A stretch of DNA of 64,000 nucleotides from Limanda limanda. Taxonomy: Eukaryota > Chordata > Actinopteri > Pleuronectiformes > Pleuronectidae. Positions 35,486 through 49,603 of this stretch are shown here, in pieces. The notes beneath the pieces are model-generated. The model was given only the letters and a program-made list of their open reading frames with translations. It ran no database searches and was not told the origin of the DNA. The stretch spans positions 13,308,739 to 13,372,738 of the forward strand of contig NC_083648.1 of assembly GCF_963576545.1 (NCBI RefSeq), in the 5' to 3' direction. Numbering within the stretch: position 1 is the first letter of the stretch; each line of letters opens with the position of its first letter. Both the position numbers and the translations under genes were made by a program.

Positions 35486-38400
35486 TGTAGATCCCATTCA
35501 TGAAATAAAGAAGGAAGATGTAGAGATACATTGAAACCCTTTTAAGGTCACAAGGGGATATCTTTCAATCCAAAACCTTTTGCATATGTAATTTTTCGGA
35601 ACACACGTTTAGGGGGTGCACTAATGCCCTGTCCCAATTCACCCCTTAGCCCCATAACTTGGCCGCACCCCTTCCTTTTTACGTGTGGGTGTGAAGAGGT
35701 CGTGTTGTCCCTTATCTCTACATAATGTAAAAGTAGTGGCCATCGAGCCCTTGCTCGATAGCCATGCTCATTAATGTAAGTATGAAATTTTTCAAAATAA
35801 CCATGAATTTTTTTTTTACATCCTGCTGAATATCTTATTTTAATCATGTAGCAAATTACAATATGATTGAATTGCTTTGACAATCACTCTTCATGCCGTT
35901 AAAACAAGCATGTCAAAAGTTTGAATAACGAGTCACATTAGTTACTCCCATGTCTCGCATCTAAGGTTTGAAAACTGCTTCGCATAGAGATCGGTGTTAC
36001 AGGTAGGGCTGGTAAGTTGTTGTTATTTGTGTGCATGAGCAGACTCTTCAGTCGGAGAGATAAACACCGTTGATGCAGAGACGGTAGCCAGAAGTTGGAG
36101 GCTTTTCTGGCACACTCGCAAACTATTCACTACATAATGCACAATTTAATTTCAGTACAACTTTGTCTTGTACACTGCTGAGAAAATCCTGGTTGAAACA
36201 CTAAAATTATCAAAGTTGTTTTAAAACTTCAAAACTATAAATCCCGACTTGGTCATTTTCTGAATCATCTACTCTTTTTTCCTCATGCAGAAAGAAACTA
36301 TGCGAAACCACAGATACACACACACACACACACATTCATGAAAGCAGCCACAGATTTTATCGCAATAATGAATACAAACGCTTATTTCAGCAGTTTTAAG
36401 ATTCATTGGTTAATTACTGAATGTTCTTATTATCCATTAATTATCCATTCAAGTGTCTGGTCAGCACAAACAACTCGGTAAATAATGAGGCTGCATGAAG
36501 TTTGTGAATAAATTAGAGTCAGGCAAATAAATGAGCTACACAGTGTTGGTGATGTAGTAAAGGTCAGAGAGATAAGCGCTTGTTCAGTCTTTATCTAAAC
36601 AAAACACCTCACTTGCTCAGCGGAGTCTTTAAAACCGTTTGTCAGTGACACATATGAATTATAAATTTCAATGACAGGTTCTTTTAATCACTGACTAATG
36701 CTGAGTTGACAAAGTAATTCTAAGTGACTACGGTAACCTGTTGTACAAGAGCTGCTTTACAGGGTTATGTTTTTTATATGAGAAATTTAATGTGATTTAT
36801 TCTATAATTTACTCTTAATAATAAATATACACAGTCACCAGCAATATAAACATTTACACTGTCCTTTAATCACTGACTACAATTGATTTATTGATTATCA
36901 GATCTAATAGAGTGTAGAACCTGCTGTGTTGTTGTAAAGGCTGCGGCTGGTACATAACTTACTTTACTTTATTGTAAGGCTGGAAATTAGTCTCATTGAC
37001 AGTTAGAAACTGGTGAATGATTGTCTATTAATGCAACCAGCAGGGGGCGGAATCTGTTACTGTCCTTATCATTCTGACTTGTACTCTGCATTTATGTAGT
37101 TTGGTTGATTATATTATTAAATCATTGCCCATGCTACCTGAAAGTCTGGATGTTGATTGATATAATTACTATATTTCTGTTTATGTAGTTTTGTAGTGGT
37201 GGTGGTAATTTAGCAGGCAGTGCTCTGTGTTGATGTTACACTTTACAGCTGCCAGCAGATAAACATCAGCCGGTAGAACGTCATTTCATCACCAAACCAC
37301 AGAGTCAGCAGGAGCAGCCGGGGCCAAAGATCAGACGAGTTCTCAGCTCCTCTCGAAACAAATTAGCAGAAGTAGATTTGACGTAGATACCAGTTGGTTG
37401 TCGGGCACTCGTCTGTCACACTTTACCTCTCTCACATTGATTTTCATAAATTACATTGTACTTGTTGACTCGTTTTGTGCAATTACTCTGCATGCCACAC
37501 TGACGATAATTATAATGAATATTTGAAGTTGGAACAATTCTACATTGTTTTGGTTCATACAGTAGTTATTTAATCATCACTGGTTGGACAAAATTTCTTA
37601 AATTGCTAAATAGAGGTAACCCAGGTCTGTAGCAACGTCACCACCTGTGCTCTTTCAATGTATTTGCTGCAATTATTCATGAAATGTAAATAATCAAATA
37701 ATGGCTTAAAGCAAATATCAGACATGTTCTGGTTCTCTCCTCTCACGTATGAACATGTTTTACTTTTCAATGCAGCCCGACACACAGCAGCAGGTGAACA
37801 CATCACTGTCCGAGCTGTCATTTCCACTTAAGTAAGAAAATAGACTCCACATGTCCTGCTGCCAATTATTTACAGCTGAGCTATTCATTTAATTGTCACT
37901 GTGGCTGTCGTGGTCTTTTATAGGCTTTTACCGACAAAGTAATTTATTGTCTCTCACAGCCGGGCTGACACGAGACTCTCAGCCTCCTCAAATAGTCCTT
38001 TTTGCTCAGGATGCTTCCTAACTGAGTGAAATGAACCAGAAGTATCTAAGTGGCAGCCGTGATAAGAGCTGGTCTAATTCACAAAGTGCCAAGGAGAGAT
38101 GCTCCGATGCTTCCGTTCTTATCTCCTTCAGCATATATACACTGGACTATCCTTTATTAATTCCTTATGGCAGCAACGTACGAAGCAGCTGAAAGGTAGT
38201 TTCAGCACGGCAGAGCGTGGGCAGAAACACCAGAGCACCTGATTAAAGTTTAAAACATGATCCAAAACGTATGTAATGATATTTGAAGGATTTTCTTTTT
38301 TTGGTTTCTCAAGAAAATATTAAGTAAGTGAGATGACTGTCTTATAATATTGTAACTTCTTCTTGATTACAAATGTATTGCCGAAATCTCTGGTGAAAAA

Positions 38401-39507
38401 AGAGTTCTTGACTGATTTCAAGACTTTAGTCAACGATTATTATCAGCGTAGATTTCGCAGTGTTTCTGAATTCTTAATTTATAATATTTTTCACTAATTA
38501 GAGTGGAAACCTTGAGGTGAGTTTCTATACATGCATTCTTTCATTGCATAGCCCACATAACCTTTAATGAACAATGGTGGAATGTTTTCTCTTATTAACA
38601 ATAATAACAACAATAAAATCAAAATCTTAGGTGCCCCTTTTTGGCCCCTGATTCAGAAAAACCCTTGATCCGCCACTGAACACAACACATTTTTTAAATT
38701 GGCTGATAATAAAAAAGAGTTTGAAACTCCAGGATGAGATCAAACATGATGGATCAATGGTTTTGGTATTGATCATATCCTCAGCACTAGAATCATTAGT
38801 AAGAATCATTAGCATCAGAACAATGTGGATCACTCTACTCACTTCTACAATCAATTCTTACTGAGAAATGTTGAAGTATTCAAATGTAACAGTTTCATTC
38901 TGTTGTTCCTCATTTTACTTTTATTAGAGGGAAGTAAAACAATTTGTTAAATGATATGGTTGAGGTTACAATGACTGTGCAAATTCAGATACATATCAAC
39001 ACAGAAACACTGGCCTGAGTGCAGCGTGTCAAGTCACATATTCAAATCAGACCACATCAGTAGCAATAATGAAGTTGTACACTGAGATGTGCAACCATTC
39101 GTTTGGATGTAATTTATACAAATTGACTTAATGATGTAAACATCTGAATAAACACTGAGCGTGATTCAGTGACGATTGTTAATCAGAAGTGTCCCACTGT
39201 TCTGCCGCCTCTGGAGGAGAAAGACTTCTGATCCAGTGAAGCTGCATCACCTGTCCTCTGTCTCATTTCCCCCCCAAGCATGAGAGGGTTTGTTGATTCT
39301 CTTTACTTCTTTCATGGATTTTTTTTTAAGTCTGTTTCTCGACAAAAATCACCAGAATCATTCCTGAAAAAGTGCTTGAGGGCTTTGATACAATTGTTAC
39401 CATGGACTTTTAATGAGGCCGCAAAGCTGCCAAGTTTTACAGAATTTCCCTAATTGGAGCAGTTTTTGCTTTGAGTAACGTAGACACAAATGATTTTACT
39501 AATATCA

Positions 39508-39546
39508 TTATTGTTGTTGTTGTTGTTGTAGTAATTGTTGTTGTTT
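39508..39546 (+). repeat. TTG trinucleotide repeat
   Basis: Repeated TTG units, slightly interrupted. A shorter GTT run lies near 45750. Confidence 0.8.
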
Positions 39547-42184
39547 TGAACAATAGGTACGTCCAAAACTACTCTAAAACCCTTTCTTCCCCTTTAAGGC
39601 TTCATAAAGTTGTCTGGACAAAGTTTAGAGAAGCTTAACAGAACATCAAGTCTGAGACATAGAACTATCATTAATTAATTCATGTTTCCTCTCTGTAAAT
39701 TTCAATAATAAGATCAAATGTGCTGCACAAATCTTAGCCAATTCGATTTTTGTTCAGCTGTTTGTGTTAATGAGTTGACTACTGCTTTGTCAAGGGAACA
39801 GGAGGCATTCATTACTTCTTGTGTGTTGCCATCCTCCTCCTCTCCACTCTCTCTTTCCCTCTGTCTACCCTCCATTTTTTCCCTCACCCCACCCATCCGC
39901 TAATGTCTCCACATCTCTCTGCAGGATTGAGCATGAAGCCGGTGACGGGCTGAAGTTGATGAGAAGCGGCGTTGTGAGCCATCCCCAGTCTCCCGTGCGC
40001 TCCGAGAGTCTCTTTACATCTCACTGAATCCAGAAAGTTAACAGGCCCTGGCAGGCATCTGAATAAGAGGGAGGTGCGGCTCACATTTTTCCAGTTAGAC
40101 TCTCTGTTTTCACGTTGTAAACACTGGGGCTTAATTGGGCGACCGGCCAGTGAACAGCTTGATTTTCATCAGGCAGTTATTGATGCTCAAAACTCAGAGC
40201 CTCCGTGCACGGGGCCTCATAAATCAGCCGTACGAGGAAGGCATGAAGATTTGAGGTGGAATTGAACGAGAGGTGAGTCGGGGGGCACCGGTCGAGCATT
40301 GTGTTCTACTACTGTAGCTGTGTCTTTTGTATTGTTTTGTCCTAATTAGAGGTTCACAAGCGTAGATGAGGCAAAACACCTATTACTGGATCAATCCCAC
40401 CATTCATTAGGTCCTTTAACAGTCTTGAATACTTTGCAGTTAATGAACGAATGCATGAATGGAGGCTCTGAGGCCGGAACGCTGCTTAATGAGACTGTTT
40501 TTCTTTTTCAGAGCTAATAATGACAGAGCAATTATTCTCCTGTACTTATTTGCTGTGGATTTAAAGGCTCAGGTTTTTATTCGTGCACAAACCAAAGCGA
40601 AGAATACACTCTGGAACGGGCTGGCCAGCAAATGTAGATGTGAGGTGAGGATTTTGATCTGATTTCAGATTCGGATTAGATACAACTCCTTTGTTATGGT
40701 TGTGATTTTATTCATGCATTAGTTCTCCTCTCCTCTCCTGATGTATCTGGTAAATACACTGATCATGTTGTGGCAGATCCGAAATTAAACTCCTCCATTC
40801 ACATTATAATACTGTCACATAAATCAACCCCAGGGACCATTTCCTGCCAAATGTCAAATAACATTTATCTAAAAACACTTTTTTACTCAGTGGCATTTTA
40901 AATGAAAGAATCTCGCTTGTAAACAATTATTTACCCTTTGTTGCCTAATGGTACTTAAGTAAACAAGTAAGGAACTAATAACTCTACTTCTTCCACCAGG
41001 TATGCTGCATTTTTTTCTTCCTGCTCCAAATAGATGCCTTTATTTTCTATTCATGATTTAAGGCCAGATAGGAAACAGAGTTAGATCTTTGCCTTGTGCC
41101 AGCCGGGCTATTTAATGCTCTCTGCATCTGCTGAAGTACAGAGAAGTCCTCAGGAGCCATTTAGATATGAGAGCTGACATATATATATATATAAAAGTGT
41201 CTCTCAGGGCTACAGTGACCCGAGGGAGCAGCTCAGCAGAGAAATTCTTCTGTACTTTTCTCTCATCATTTACAGGAAAAGCAGTGTCACATGCTCAGGG
41301 TTTCGTTAGACGGTCTGGTCTACAGAGGATTTCCATGATCAGCTTCAGCTCGTTCAGCCCGTATGGCTGTCACCTAGCAACAGAGCTGCAGGTGGACATG
41401 ACAAGAAAGTTTTAACGCCCCTTGGTTTTTTAACATAAGCGTTGTTTTGAGTTAAAGCCTGATCATCACACATCAGACGTCTCATCAGTTACCAATGTCA
41501 TTAGAAAAGTAATCGTCTCTGAAGCAAATTGAATCCCGGGATAGATTAATAAACCGGAAGGGATTTTCCTGTTGAAGCCTTCATTCATCGGGGATGGAAC
41601 AACGCATTTGTTGGCCACATTTGAAGGAGCCTTGGAAATGGGTCCAGTCGTGTCGCTGTGGTCGGTCTTGAAATGCAAACGTCCTGAATTGAGACAGACC
41701 CAAAGTGTCACAGGGTGAGTGTTGAGACATTTCTACCTCAAGTTGTTGAGTAAACACGAGAACAAGATGGTCAACACCAACCGAAATTTGAAAACACATT
41801 TCTCTGATCAGGTTTTCTTCCTCTGCAGCCTCACATATAAACCAATGCCTTCTTGCTGTTTTGATTGAAGTTGGCCACCGAGCCGAGACATTGATCAACA
41901 GAGATGAGAACATTTGAGACATGCAGGGAGCAGATTAAAGCAAACCCAGATTCAATTACAGTCATGTGGAGGCAAATTGAGGTTGAATAATGTTTTAAAG
42001 GGAAAGTGGTGTTTTCCTCACTGTTGAATTTTTTCTCATTGAACTTAAACTGAGAAATTAAGTGTCTGCTTCAGTCTGATTTTAGTTTATTATTCTACTT
42101 AGACGGCTGGGACATCGCATTAAAGTTCCTGGGGTAAAAAAGGGAAGGGGATTCTTCTTGTTATCTCAGGTTATTACACAACAT

Positions 42185-42480
42185 TATTTTTATGAAACAG
42201 GAGTGGACGTCAGGGTGGCAAGATGATCCAGAGGTCAGGACTGTCACCCACAGTGAGAGGATTCACCAGACCAGTCTTTTGATGTGGTGTTTGTCCAAAG
42301 ACATGTAGACTGGGGTTACGTTTATTGGAGATTCTCAATTGAGAAAGGGAATGGTTGTTTGTCTCTGTTTATTGGCCCTGCAATAAGCTGGTGACCTGTC
42401 CTCCTCTTGCTCAATATCATTTGGGATTGGCTCTAGCCTTCCACCCTAATCCTCAAAGAAGTGGTATAGAGTTTTTGCAG
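42185..42480 (+). mobile_element. Interspersed repeat D, retroposon-like, longer copy
   Basis: Ordered blocks 'gtggcaagatgatccagaggtcaggactgtc', 'aaagacatgtag', 'aatggttgtttgtctctgtttattggccctgcaataagctggtgacctgtcc' and 'gggattggctctagcc...ccctaatcctcaaagaa' match a very common teleost retroposon. A truncated second copy is at 56090-56275. Confidence 0.65.
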
Positions 42481-44164
42481 TTTTTGTGCTAAGCTAATGC
42501 TATAGCAATTATATTGAATTGGATTGCGGCAAAGAAATACTAGTACTTACCAAAATATCACACAAAGGTGCAATTTTTTTCCTTTAATACATATCAATAT
42601 TACTATTTACACGTTTCTTATTGAGTCACATGATTTTGTTTCTATGTCCATGTTGGCAAAAATGACTAAGATGGGAAATTCCGGGAATGTCTGATTTTGC
42701 GCTTTCTGCATTTGGACATACTAGGAAACAAAGAGGAACTTAGAAAATCCCCAGAAGATAAAATTAAATTGAAGTCATTTCTTTACTGAAAGCTGACAGT
42801 ATCACTTTTATTTATTTATGCTGATAAAACATCTGTTGAAAGAAATGTTGAAAACATGTCATGTGAAAACTATACTAAGATTATGACATAATTAAATAGC
42901 ACAGACTAGCATCATCGCTGGCACATCGGAGTCCTCGTGAAGGCCCAAACGTTTACATGCCAACCAACAGCTCTTCAAAGAGGCCCTCTCTGTTTTCAGT
43001 GCAAGATGAAATTCCTTATATAGACAAACGTGTTTCTCCATCTGGGCTGTTTTTCCTGTGCTGGGCCCAAACATGTTACCGGACTGAATCACAGCTAAGG
43101 TTTTTCCCTGGGGGGGGAAGCTTGTTGTATTAACAGGCTATTTCTGGATACTTGTCAGATTCCACTACAGCAAACCTTTAGTCACTTTTTATTAGCACTT
43201 ACGCTCAAAATCTCACAGGCTGCGCAGTCACTCTCACATGTTTCAGGGGTTGCATATAGAACCAGTGGCTCAGAGTGATTTTTAATGTCCTTTCAGACAA
43301 CCCAGTGATTCCATGAATCTAATGCTACTGGTAATGTCACCTCCACTTTTTTTCCCTTTGCTATCATGGTCGTATGATCAGTGATTCAGTTTGAGCTTAA
43401 TGGTCTTTCCTGCAATTTGTTCAGCTATAGACGTGCTCTGGATGAAGGGATATATTGTCTCAGCCTTTTTCCATATAGGTGAGCTCAAGTGAGAATGAAG
43501 TTTCTGTATACCAGATGGGAGCTACGCCTATTATAGCACAGGGTCAGCAGCGTGTAAACGGAGAGAAAGGTTTCCATGGAGGAAATGAGACACATATGAG
43601 GGTCAGTGCTGTGTTAGTTGAACATAATTTACCTTTGGAAAGAAGGGAAGGTATATAATGGAGTCCTTATAATGTAACAACAAATCACAGTGTCCATCAG
43701 GGGAATTGCAAAAAAAACTAAAACATGATGCTTTTCTCCAGGAACTATTGCTCATTTATTCTGAGCAGTATTTGCCTGATGTTTTTGTATCACAGAGATC
43801 TGAAAAGGGTTCATTGTTGTAAAGCTTTTACAGATCGTTCCTCGTGTCACTTCAAGGCTGAAAAAACATCCAATCCAAGATTTCTCACACGACTCCTGCA
43901 TGTTAGGTCCTCGCAGGAAGCAGATTCACACCGGGGAAAGGTGAACGTCTGCAGGTGCATCAGTCAATGGAGTATATAGTAGAATTGTTTTCATGTGAAG
44001 TACTGCAAAGAAGTATTTGCATCAAGGACAGTGCTGCTACACTGAGGTCATTAATCAACACTTGCTCCAGGTGACTGGACAGCGCCTCAAGAGCAGCTGG
44101 GATGTAGTTTCACTGAGGAGCACGACAAGCCCTGCCAGTCAAACAGCACCCTCTGTGCCCGCTC

Positions 44165-44166
<2 letters not shown>

Positions 44167-44221
<55 letters not shown>
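44167..44221 (+). repeat. TG microsatellite
   Basis: About 27 uninterrupted TG units. Confidence 0.95.
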
Positions 44222-44224
<3 letters not shown>

Positions 44225-44927
44225 CGGCAGGTTGCTGTGTGTCTAGGGCTCAGACACACCTGCAGACAGGGCAAGGCTGATCTCATCAATTTTTATGTAA
44301 CTGTGCCCCGTAGCTACAAAGTGTGTTTTGGTTTATGATGACAGAAAATGTTTCCATCAATACTGTGGCTGCAGTAGATGAATGTGAAGCTGCACTGGTC
44401 ATTTGATTCATATTTCCCAAGAAAGGACATGTCTTGTTTTACCCAATATTCTTGTTTCACGTTTTAAATATTTTTACTCCACCATGAACAAATTACGAAA
44501 AATCAAATTCATAATGATAAAAACTAAAACAATGTCTGCATTTTATTTTCTACAGTATAAACAAAACTGCCATCATGAAACATTTTTAATATGAAATTGA
44601 ACCTGATATTTTAACTCAATGATGCAGACCCACTTTTTGAGGTTAGGGTTATCAGCCCATATCAAACTGTTTATAAGTACACATGAACAAATTAACTCAG
44701 GACTTCCCTCTTTCAGGAGAGAATACATCCAGTGTAATTTAATATCAGCAGAACGCTTTTTTCTTCTTTACTCCTCCTTGAAGAAAAAGCCTCTTTTGCT
44801 TGACTGAACTGAAAGGGTATTGACCACACTGCCACAGGCACAGTCAGTGTGTGTGTGCACACTTTGTACGATCTCACTCTTTCATATCTCGCCTGCATGT
44901 GACTCTTTCACCTGGTGGTACTTACCA

Positions 44928-44929
<2 letters not shown>

Positions 44930-44999
<70 letters not shown>
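44930..44999 (+). repeat. CA microsatellite
   Basis: About 35 uninterrupted CA units. It accounts for the His/Thr and Cys/Val repeat ORFs on the two strands. Confidence 0.95.
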
Positions 45000-45006
<7 letters not shown>

Positions 45007-45414
45007 TTCCCCGCTTTACTCCCATCGTGGGGCTCTGTGATGGGTGGAGTGGTGTTTGGTTTAAGAGGTAATTTAGTGTTATTATACAAACTGTTGCAAC
45101 TAAAGCCTGCAACTTATTCTGGTGTTGCAAGGCTTTTAGGGCAGGCCCGGTAGCTTTGCTTTTAATACCCCTCATGTGGACATTATTGTGAGAAACCTTT
45201 AGTCATCTCATGGCTTGATTTCCTCATATTCACTTTGCCCGACCTTATTTCTCTGCCTGACATCACTCAAGTGCTTGTGTGAGCAAAGTAAAGCGACCGC
45301 AAGAATCCAGCGTGCCTTACAGGAAACGCATAAGCACAGACAGAGGGCCCATTCTTACACTAAGTGGGCAGGGTGCGATGACGTCGTGACCAAAACACAC
45401 ACACACACACTCAA

Positions 45415-45651
45415 CTAGGGACAGGGGAGGGGGGGCTGAGGAGAAGGAGGAGTGGGAGGAGGACGGGAAACGAGGGTAGAGAGGGAAACAGGAACAGAAA
45501 GTGAAGACATGTCAAGATGTCTGGGTGAGGGGGACCAGAGCAGAGCAGCAGCCAGACGCCAAAACACCGAAAAACCCTCCAGACGCCTGAGCAGCTGAGT
45601 GGATTAGACATGAGAGGAGACCTGACCTGCCACTTCACAAGTGCCTGCAGG
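45415..45651 (+). other. Candidate 5' noncoding exon of the KIAA0040-like gene
   Basis: A purine-rich segment ends in a strong donor, 'cctgcagg|gtaagg' at 45652. It lies upstream of a noncoding exon candidate on the same strand. The left boundary is arbitrary; no TATA box or transcription start was identified. Confidence 0.25.
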
Positions 45652-48371
45652 GTAAGGTGCCACTTTCAAAGAGATCTTTAGCGCCAGCCAACTTCAAATA
45701 CCTTGAATTCCCACTGAGTGGTTCATAGAAGTTGGCGATGCTTTTTTTGTTGTTGTTGTTGTTAGACTGGAGGAAATGAGATAAAGTTGCTGCTGTGCTG
45801 TGACAGACTCAGAGAATGTTGTTCTGGCAGTGGTGACATTTGACAGGATGTTTGACAAGTTGGAGATATAAGCTGATAAGTTTCTTCCCTCTTTGGAGTC
45901 CTACACAGAGTGTCAGCAAAACTCAGTCTTTAGGGTTATTTTCTTGAGTTTAAATATGAGCTCATGAAAAGAAACTCTATGTGTTGACGTTTGTGACAGA
46001 AGCTGTGAAGGATAACTTCCTTGTGCTCTGCTCTATGAAACTTCGTAAGAATAAGGACCTTCGACTCAAACAGTTTTGAGATTTTTCCGTTTCATGATCG
46101 TCCTCCTCCAGCTCTTACAGGAGGAATGTCCTCCACTTTGCTCATCTCACTCAGTCATGATCGAGTTGATGCAAGTCTGAACTTTAATGGGCTTGCACAC
46201 TTGCACACTGTGCAGAGCTGCACTCCTCCAGACAATCCAAAAGCATATATGCATCCGATTAACAGCTGCACCTAGTAAGATAACTCCATTTTTCTGTAAA
46301 AAGAGAACAAACGGCTGCGGTTCATTGGTTGCTGACTCAAGTCGAACTGAAACGTGTCCAAGTTCAGTGTGTTAATGCTGTGTGATGAAGGATCTGCTGT
46401 GAACGTGTGCCGGGGGCTAGTCATTAAAGATTCCTGCCATGCCTTCTGTCACAACTTTGTCTTTTAGGTCACCAGTGTCCCTGAAAAAGCAGCGGGGGCT
46501 CCTCGAGTGCAATCATAACATTTTTCTCAGCCCCTTCCTGGCTTTGTGTGCCCCAGAAATGGCCTTTCCTGCATATGAATGGCTCCAGGAGAGCACAATG
46601 TCATGAGAAAGTAACGTACCCGTGCAGTGAGAATCTTGGAAATGCATCTCAGTGAGAAAATGTGAAGCAAGGAAATGTTTAAAGCCCAGAGCGTCGTTTT
46701 AAAGCGTATACGAGCCCAACTTCTGTAAAAACAGGACAATGTTCTGACATCTGCGGCTCTGTGCCTTTGCTAAATGGTTAAAACCAAACTCAGGTCATCA
46801 ACAGTTATAGTCTAAACCCCCATAGTAACTGTCACAGTGCTGCAAATAGCCTGCTGAGAAAATAAGAATGGCTAGAGGAACTTTGTCAACCAATTGTGAC
46901 AATACAATATTATAATAACTAGTGAGGCTGCTGTTTGTATGTGAGCATATAGATATGAGGGGAATGATGTTATATTTTCTTTATTTCCTCTGTTGGTTAT
47001 AGCGTGAATGCTGAACCCATAACTCAGTTTAGAAATAACCTAGAGTGATCTCATTGTGTCTGGCAGAGACTTCAGATTATTACAACACCTAGTGACTTAT
47101 CCATTCCATTTAATGACACATTGTTAGTCATTTCTTTAATATAACCACCCCTCACCTCGGTGCTGCTACTTTTCAATAAACCCGTTGTTCAGTGACTTAG
47201 TCGTTTGTCACGTTGACAGTGTTTTCATAATGTGAGGATGTGAGGATCAGACTGCACACAAGGGCACCGCAGCTCAGGCCGGCTCATCACAACAACACGT
47301 ACCGACACTGTGGCAAAGTGGCTCCTGACAACGGAAACAGAAACAAATGAAAGTCTAGTATCTTTCGAAATTTCCATAAAAATTGGAAAAAGAAAATGTG
47401 AATGAATGCATTTGCATCGAGATCAACAGTTGGTGCAGCTTATTCTAGATTCAAGTGCCACTAAATCATTGAAAAGATGAGGGCTTGAATGACAGTAAAC
47501 AAGTTTCTGGACTTTGTTGCTTTCACACCTTTCTCGTTTGTTTCAACCTTTTGTTGTGAACCAAAGGTGTGTAAGGTTTTTTTTGTTTGTTGTTCAAAAT
47601 ATTAAATTCCCTATTTATTTAAACATCATTATTATGTGCAAATTGAAACTTCACATTGAAAATATTATTATTAATGCCAGACGTTGTTGAATAAACATTT
47701 TCATTGTGTAGTCAGCTTGATTGCTTTTACACAGGGTGTGAATTGTTAAACTTCCTTCTCTACATTGACAAACAATATAGGGTCAAATCAAACTTATTGT
47801 ATGGTATGTAGGGTATGCAATAAGCATGAAGCATGGATGTGTTTACGTAGAAGCTGCATTTTTCTTTTTTTGGTTTCGGTTTTGCAAATGAGACAGAGGG
47901 ACTAACCCGAACCCTATTTGCAGCAGTTTATTCTAGATCCCTTCAGTTTTGAGCTCTCACTCTGAATCTTGCTTCTCAGCTCTGAGCGCTCGGCTTCCTG
48001 TTTAGGATGGGAACGGGGGGGAAGTGAGCAGGTTGTTGCGGGTAAACCAATTTCACACATGAGGCGCAACACGCAGCGACAGCCACGCCGAATGTGCTCG
48101 CTCTCCACTTGCAGGTGCATCTGTCCCCTATCGCGGCTCAGACGCAGCCAAACGAGAGATGGAAACGCTCCTGCAACTAGAATCTAAAGAAGCGCTGCGG
48201 CCGTGAGCTACGGAGACACAGAGGGACACACTTGAGAAGGTCTTTAGAGAAACTACGGTTGTTTTAAAAAGCTGCTGCTTCAAGGCCTCACACCTAATCA
48301 AGCCGTCTACACACCGGGAATAAAGGAACAATATCTGCATTTATTTCTCAGACTGACTTTTTCTCTTTCAG
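45652..48371 (+). other. Gene-free stretch, possible KIAA0040-like 5' intron
   Basis: About 2.7 kb without a recognisable coding exon or repeat family, apart from a short GTT run near 45750. It would be intronic if the 45415-45651 exon is real. Confidence 0.35.
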
Positions 48372-48478
48372 ACCTACTTCACCAGATAAAGTGCCTCACC
48401 TCGTGTTGAGCCACTAAAGAGAAGTTTTCATCCAAGGCCTGAGGACAATGTTGCAGTCAGACACTTCTGAAAACACAG
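48372..48478 (+). other. Candidate 5' UTR exon of the KIAA0040-like gene
   Basis: 107 bp bounded by a pyrimidine-rich acceptor ('tttttctctttcag') and a donor ('aaacacag|gtaaaag'). It lies 500 bp upstream of a second strong acceptor that leads straight into the coding exon. Human KIAA0040 also has noncoding 5' exons, as I recall. Transcript data would be needed. Confidence 0.4.
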
Positions 48479-48976
48479 GTAAAAGGAAGAGTCTCTCTCC
48501 TCCAATGGGAACCATTAGCTGTGTATTCAAATATAGCAGGTCTCTCTCAGGCCTACCTCTCTCCCCTCTCTCGTTTTCTGCCTGACACTCTGTCGCACTC
48601 CCCTGTCTCAGCGGGACTCTTAGAGAGATTGGTTACCTCCATCTCTGTCTCTTCTACCCTCAGACACAATCTTCCTCCATTCCTCCCTCTCCCTCCCTTC
48701 ACCCCCGTCCTCCACAGTGGGACTCTTAGAGAGATCTGCACTGAATCCTGAATGACTCCTCTGCAGTATTAATGAGGGGAGAGCTGGAAAAAAAAAATTG
48801 AAAAATCCAAAGCTGACATTGACGCGAAGGGGAAGAGCAAGAGTGGAGACGTTAGAGACAGAGAGAGATGGATGTAGTGGAGGCAGGGAGAGAAAAGAGG
48901 GAGGTTGGAAAAGCAGCGGTCTGCTGGAAAGTGAATTTCTGTCCACGTTCACTCTGTCTCTTTTTTTTTGTTTCAG

Positions 48977-49603
48977 AGACGGGACCAAAGTGAAGCACCT
49001 CTTCACAACTGGATTAATCTAAACCAAGAGCAAGAGGACAAGAGTTGACTGGAGAGGACGAAGACCAACAAAAAAATACGTTGAATGTCAAGCGGCAATA
49101 AAAGAAGGCAAACAAACTTGGCTGCAGTTGTTGGCTTTTACCCTGAGATCAAAATCATCAGATTTCAAAGAGGCCCTCGTATAAACAAACACGCTTTTGG
49201 TCTTTTGGATTGTTCAAAAAAAAAAAAAATACTCCAGCCCTCGTTGAAGGAGGCGTCTACAAATTCATCTTCCTCTAATATGGGCCTCATCAGATACTGC
49301 TGCGTCTCAGGGAAACTATCTGAAGGCAGATGAGAAGATGAGAAGTACATGAAAGTTCAGAGTCGAGTCACCAGAGATATCTGACCCGACAGCTGTTGGA
49401 CTGCTGAACAGTGAAACGTCACATCTCACCACATGAAAGGACTTTTCACACAAATTAACACCATATCTTAATTATTGTTGGTATATCCAGAAGCCTTTTT
49501 ATGCTCGTTTACTATCTCGTAAACTTCAAAACTCTCCAGAAGATCCATTAAAAACTTCCACAGACTTAATTAAAAAGCTGTCACAGATCTGTATCCTGAA
49601 GCC
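48977..49603 (+). other. 5' UTR part of the KIAA0040-like coding exon (inferred)
   Basis: The acceptor 'tttttttttgtttcag' ends at 48976. No donor is needed between it and the ATG at 49604, so the last exon may begin at 48977 and carry about 630 nt of leader with several upstream ATGs. Confidence 0.4.

Larger units (their letters stand above)
30861..45410. other. Intergenic region between tnr and the KIAA0040-like gene
   Basis: About 14.5 kb with no supported coding exon on either strand. It contains repeat A (31948-32285), repeat B (34290-34785), a promoter-like GC-box/TATA pair near 35461, a LINE-type fragment (42185-42480), and long TG and CA tracts (44167-44221, 44930-44999). ORFs here are short and lack domain signals. 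Regulatory elements may be present, but conservation cannot be judged from a single sequence. Confidence 0.65.

Noticed and set aside
44820..45175. His/Thr- and Cys/Val-repeat ORFs
   Set aside because: Direct translation of the CA microsatellite.
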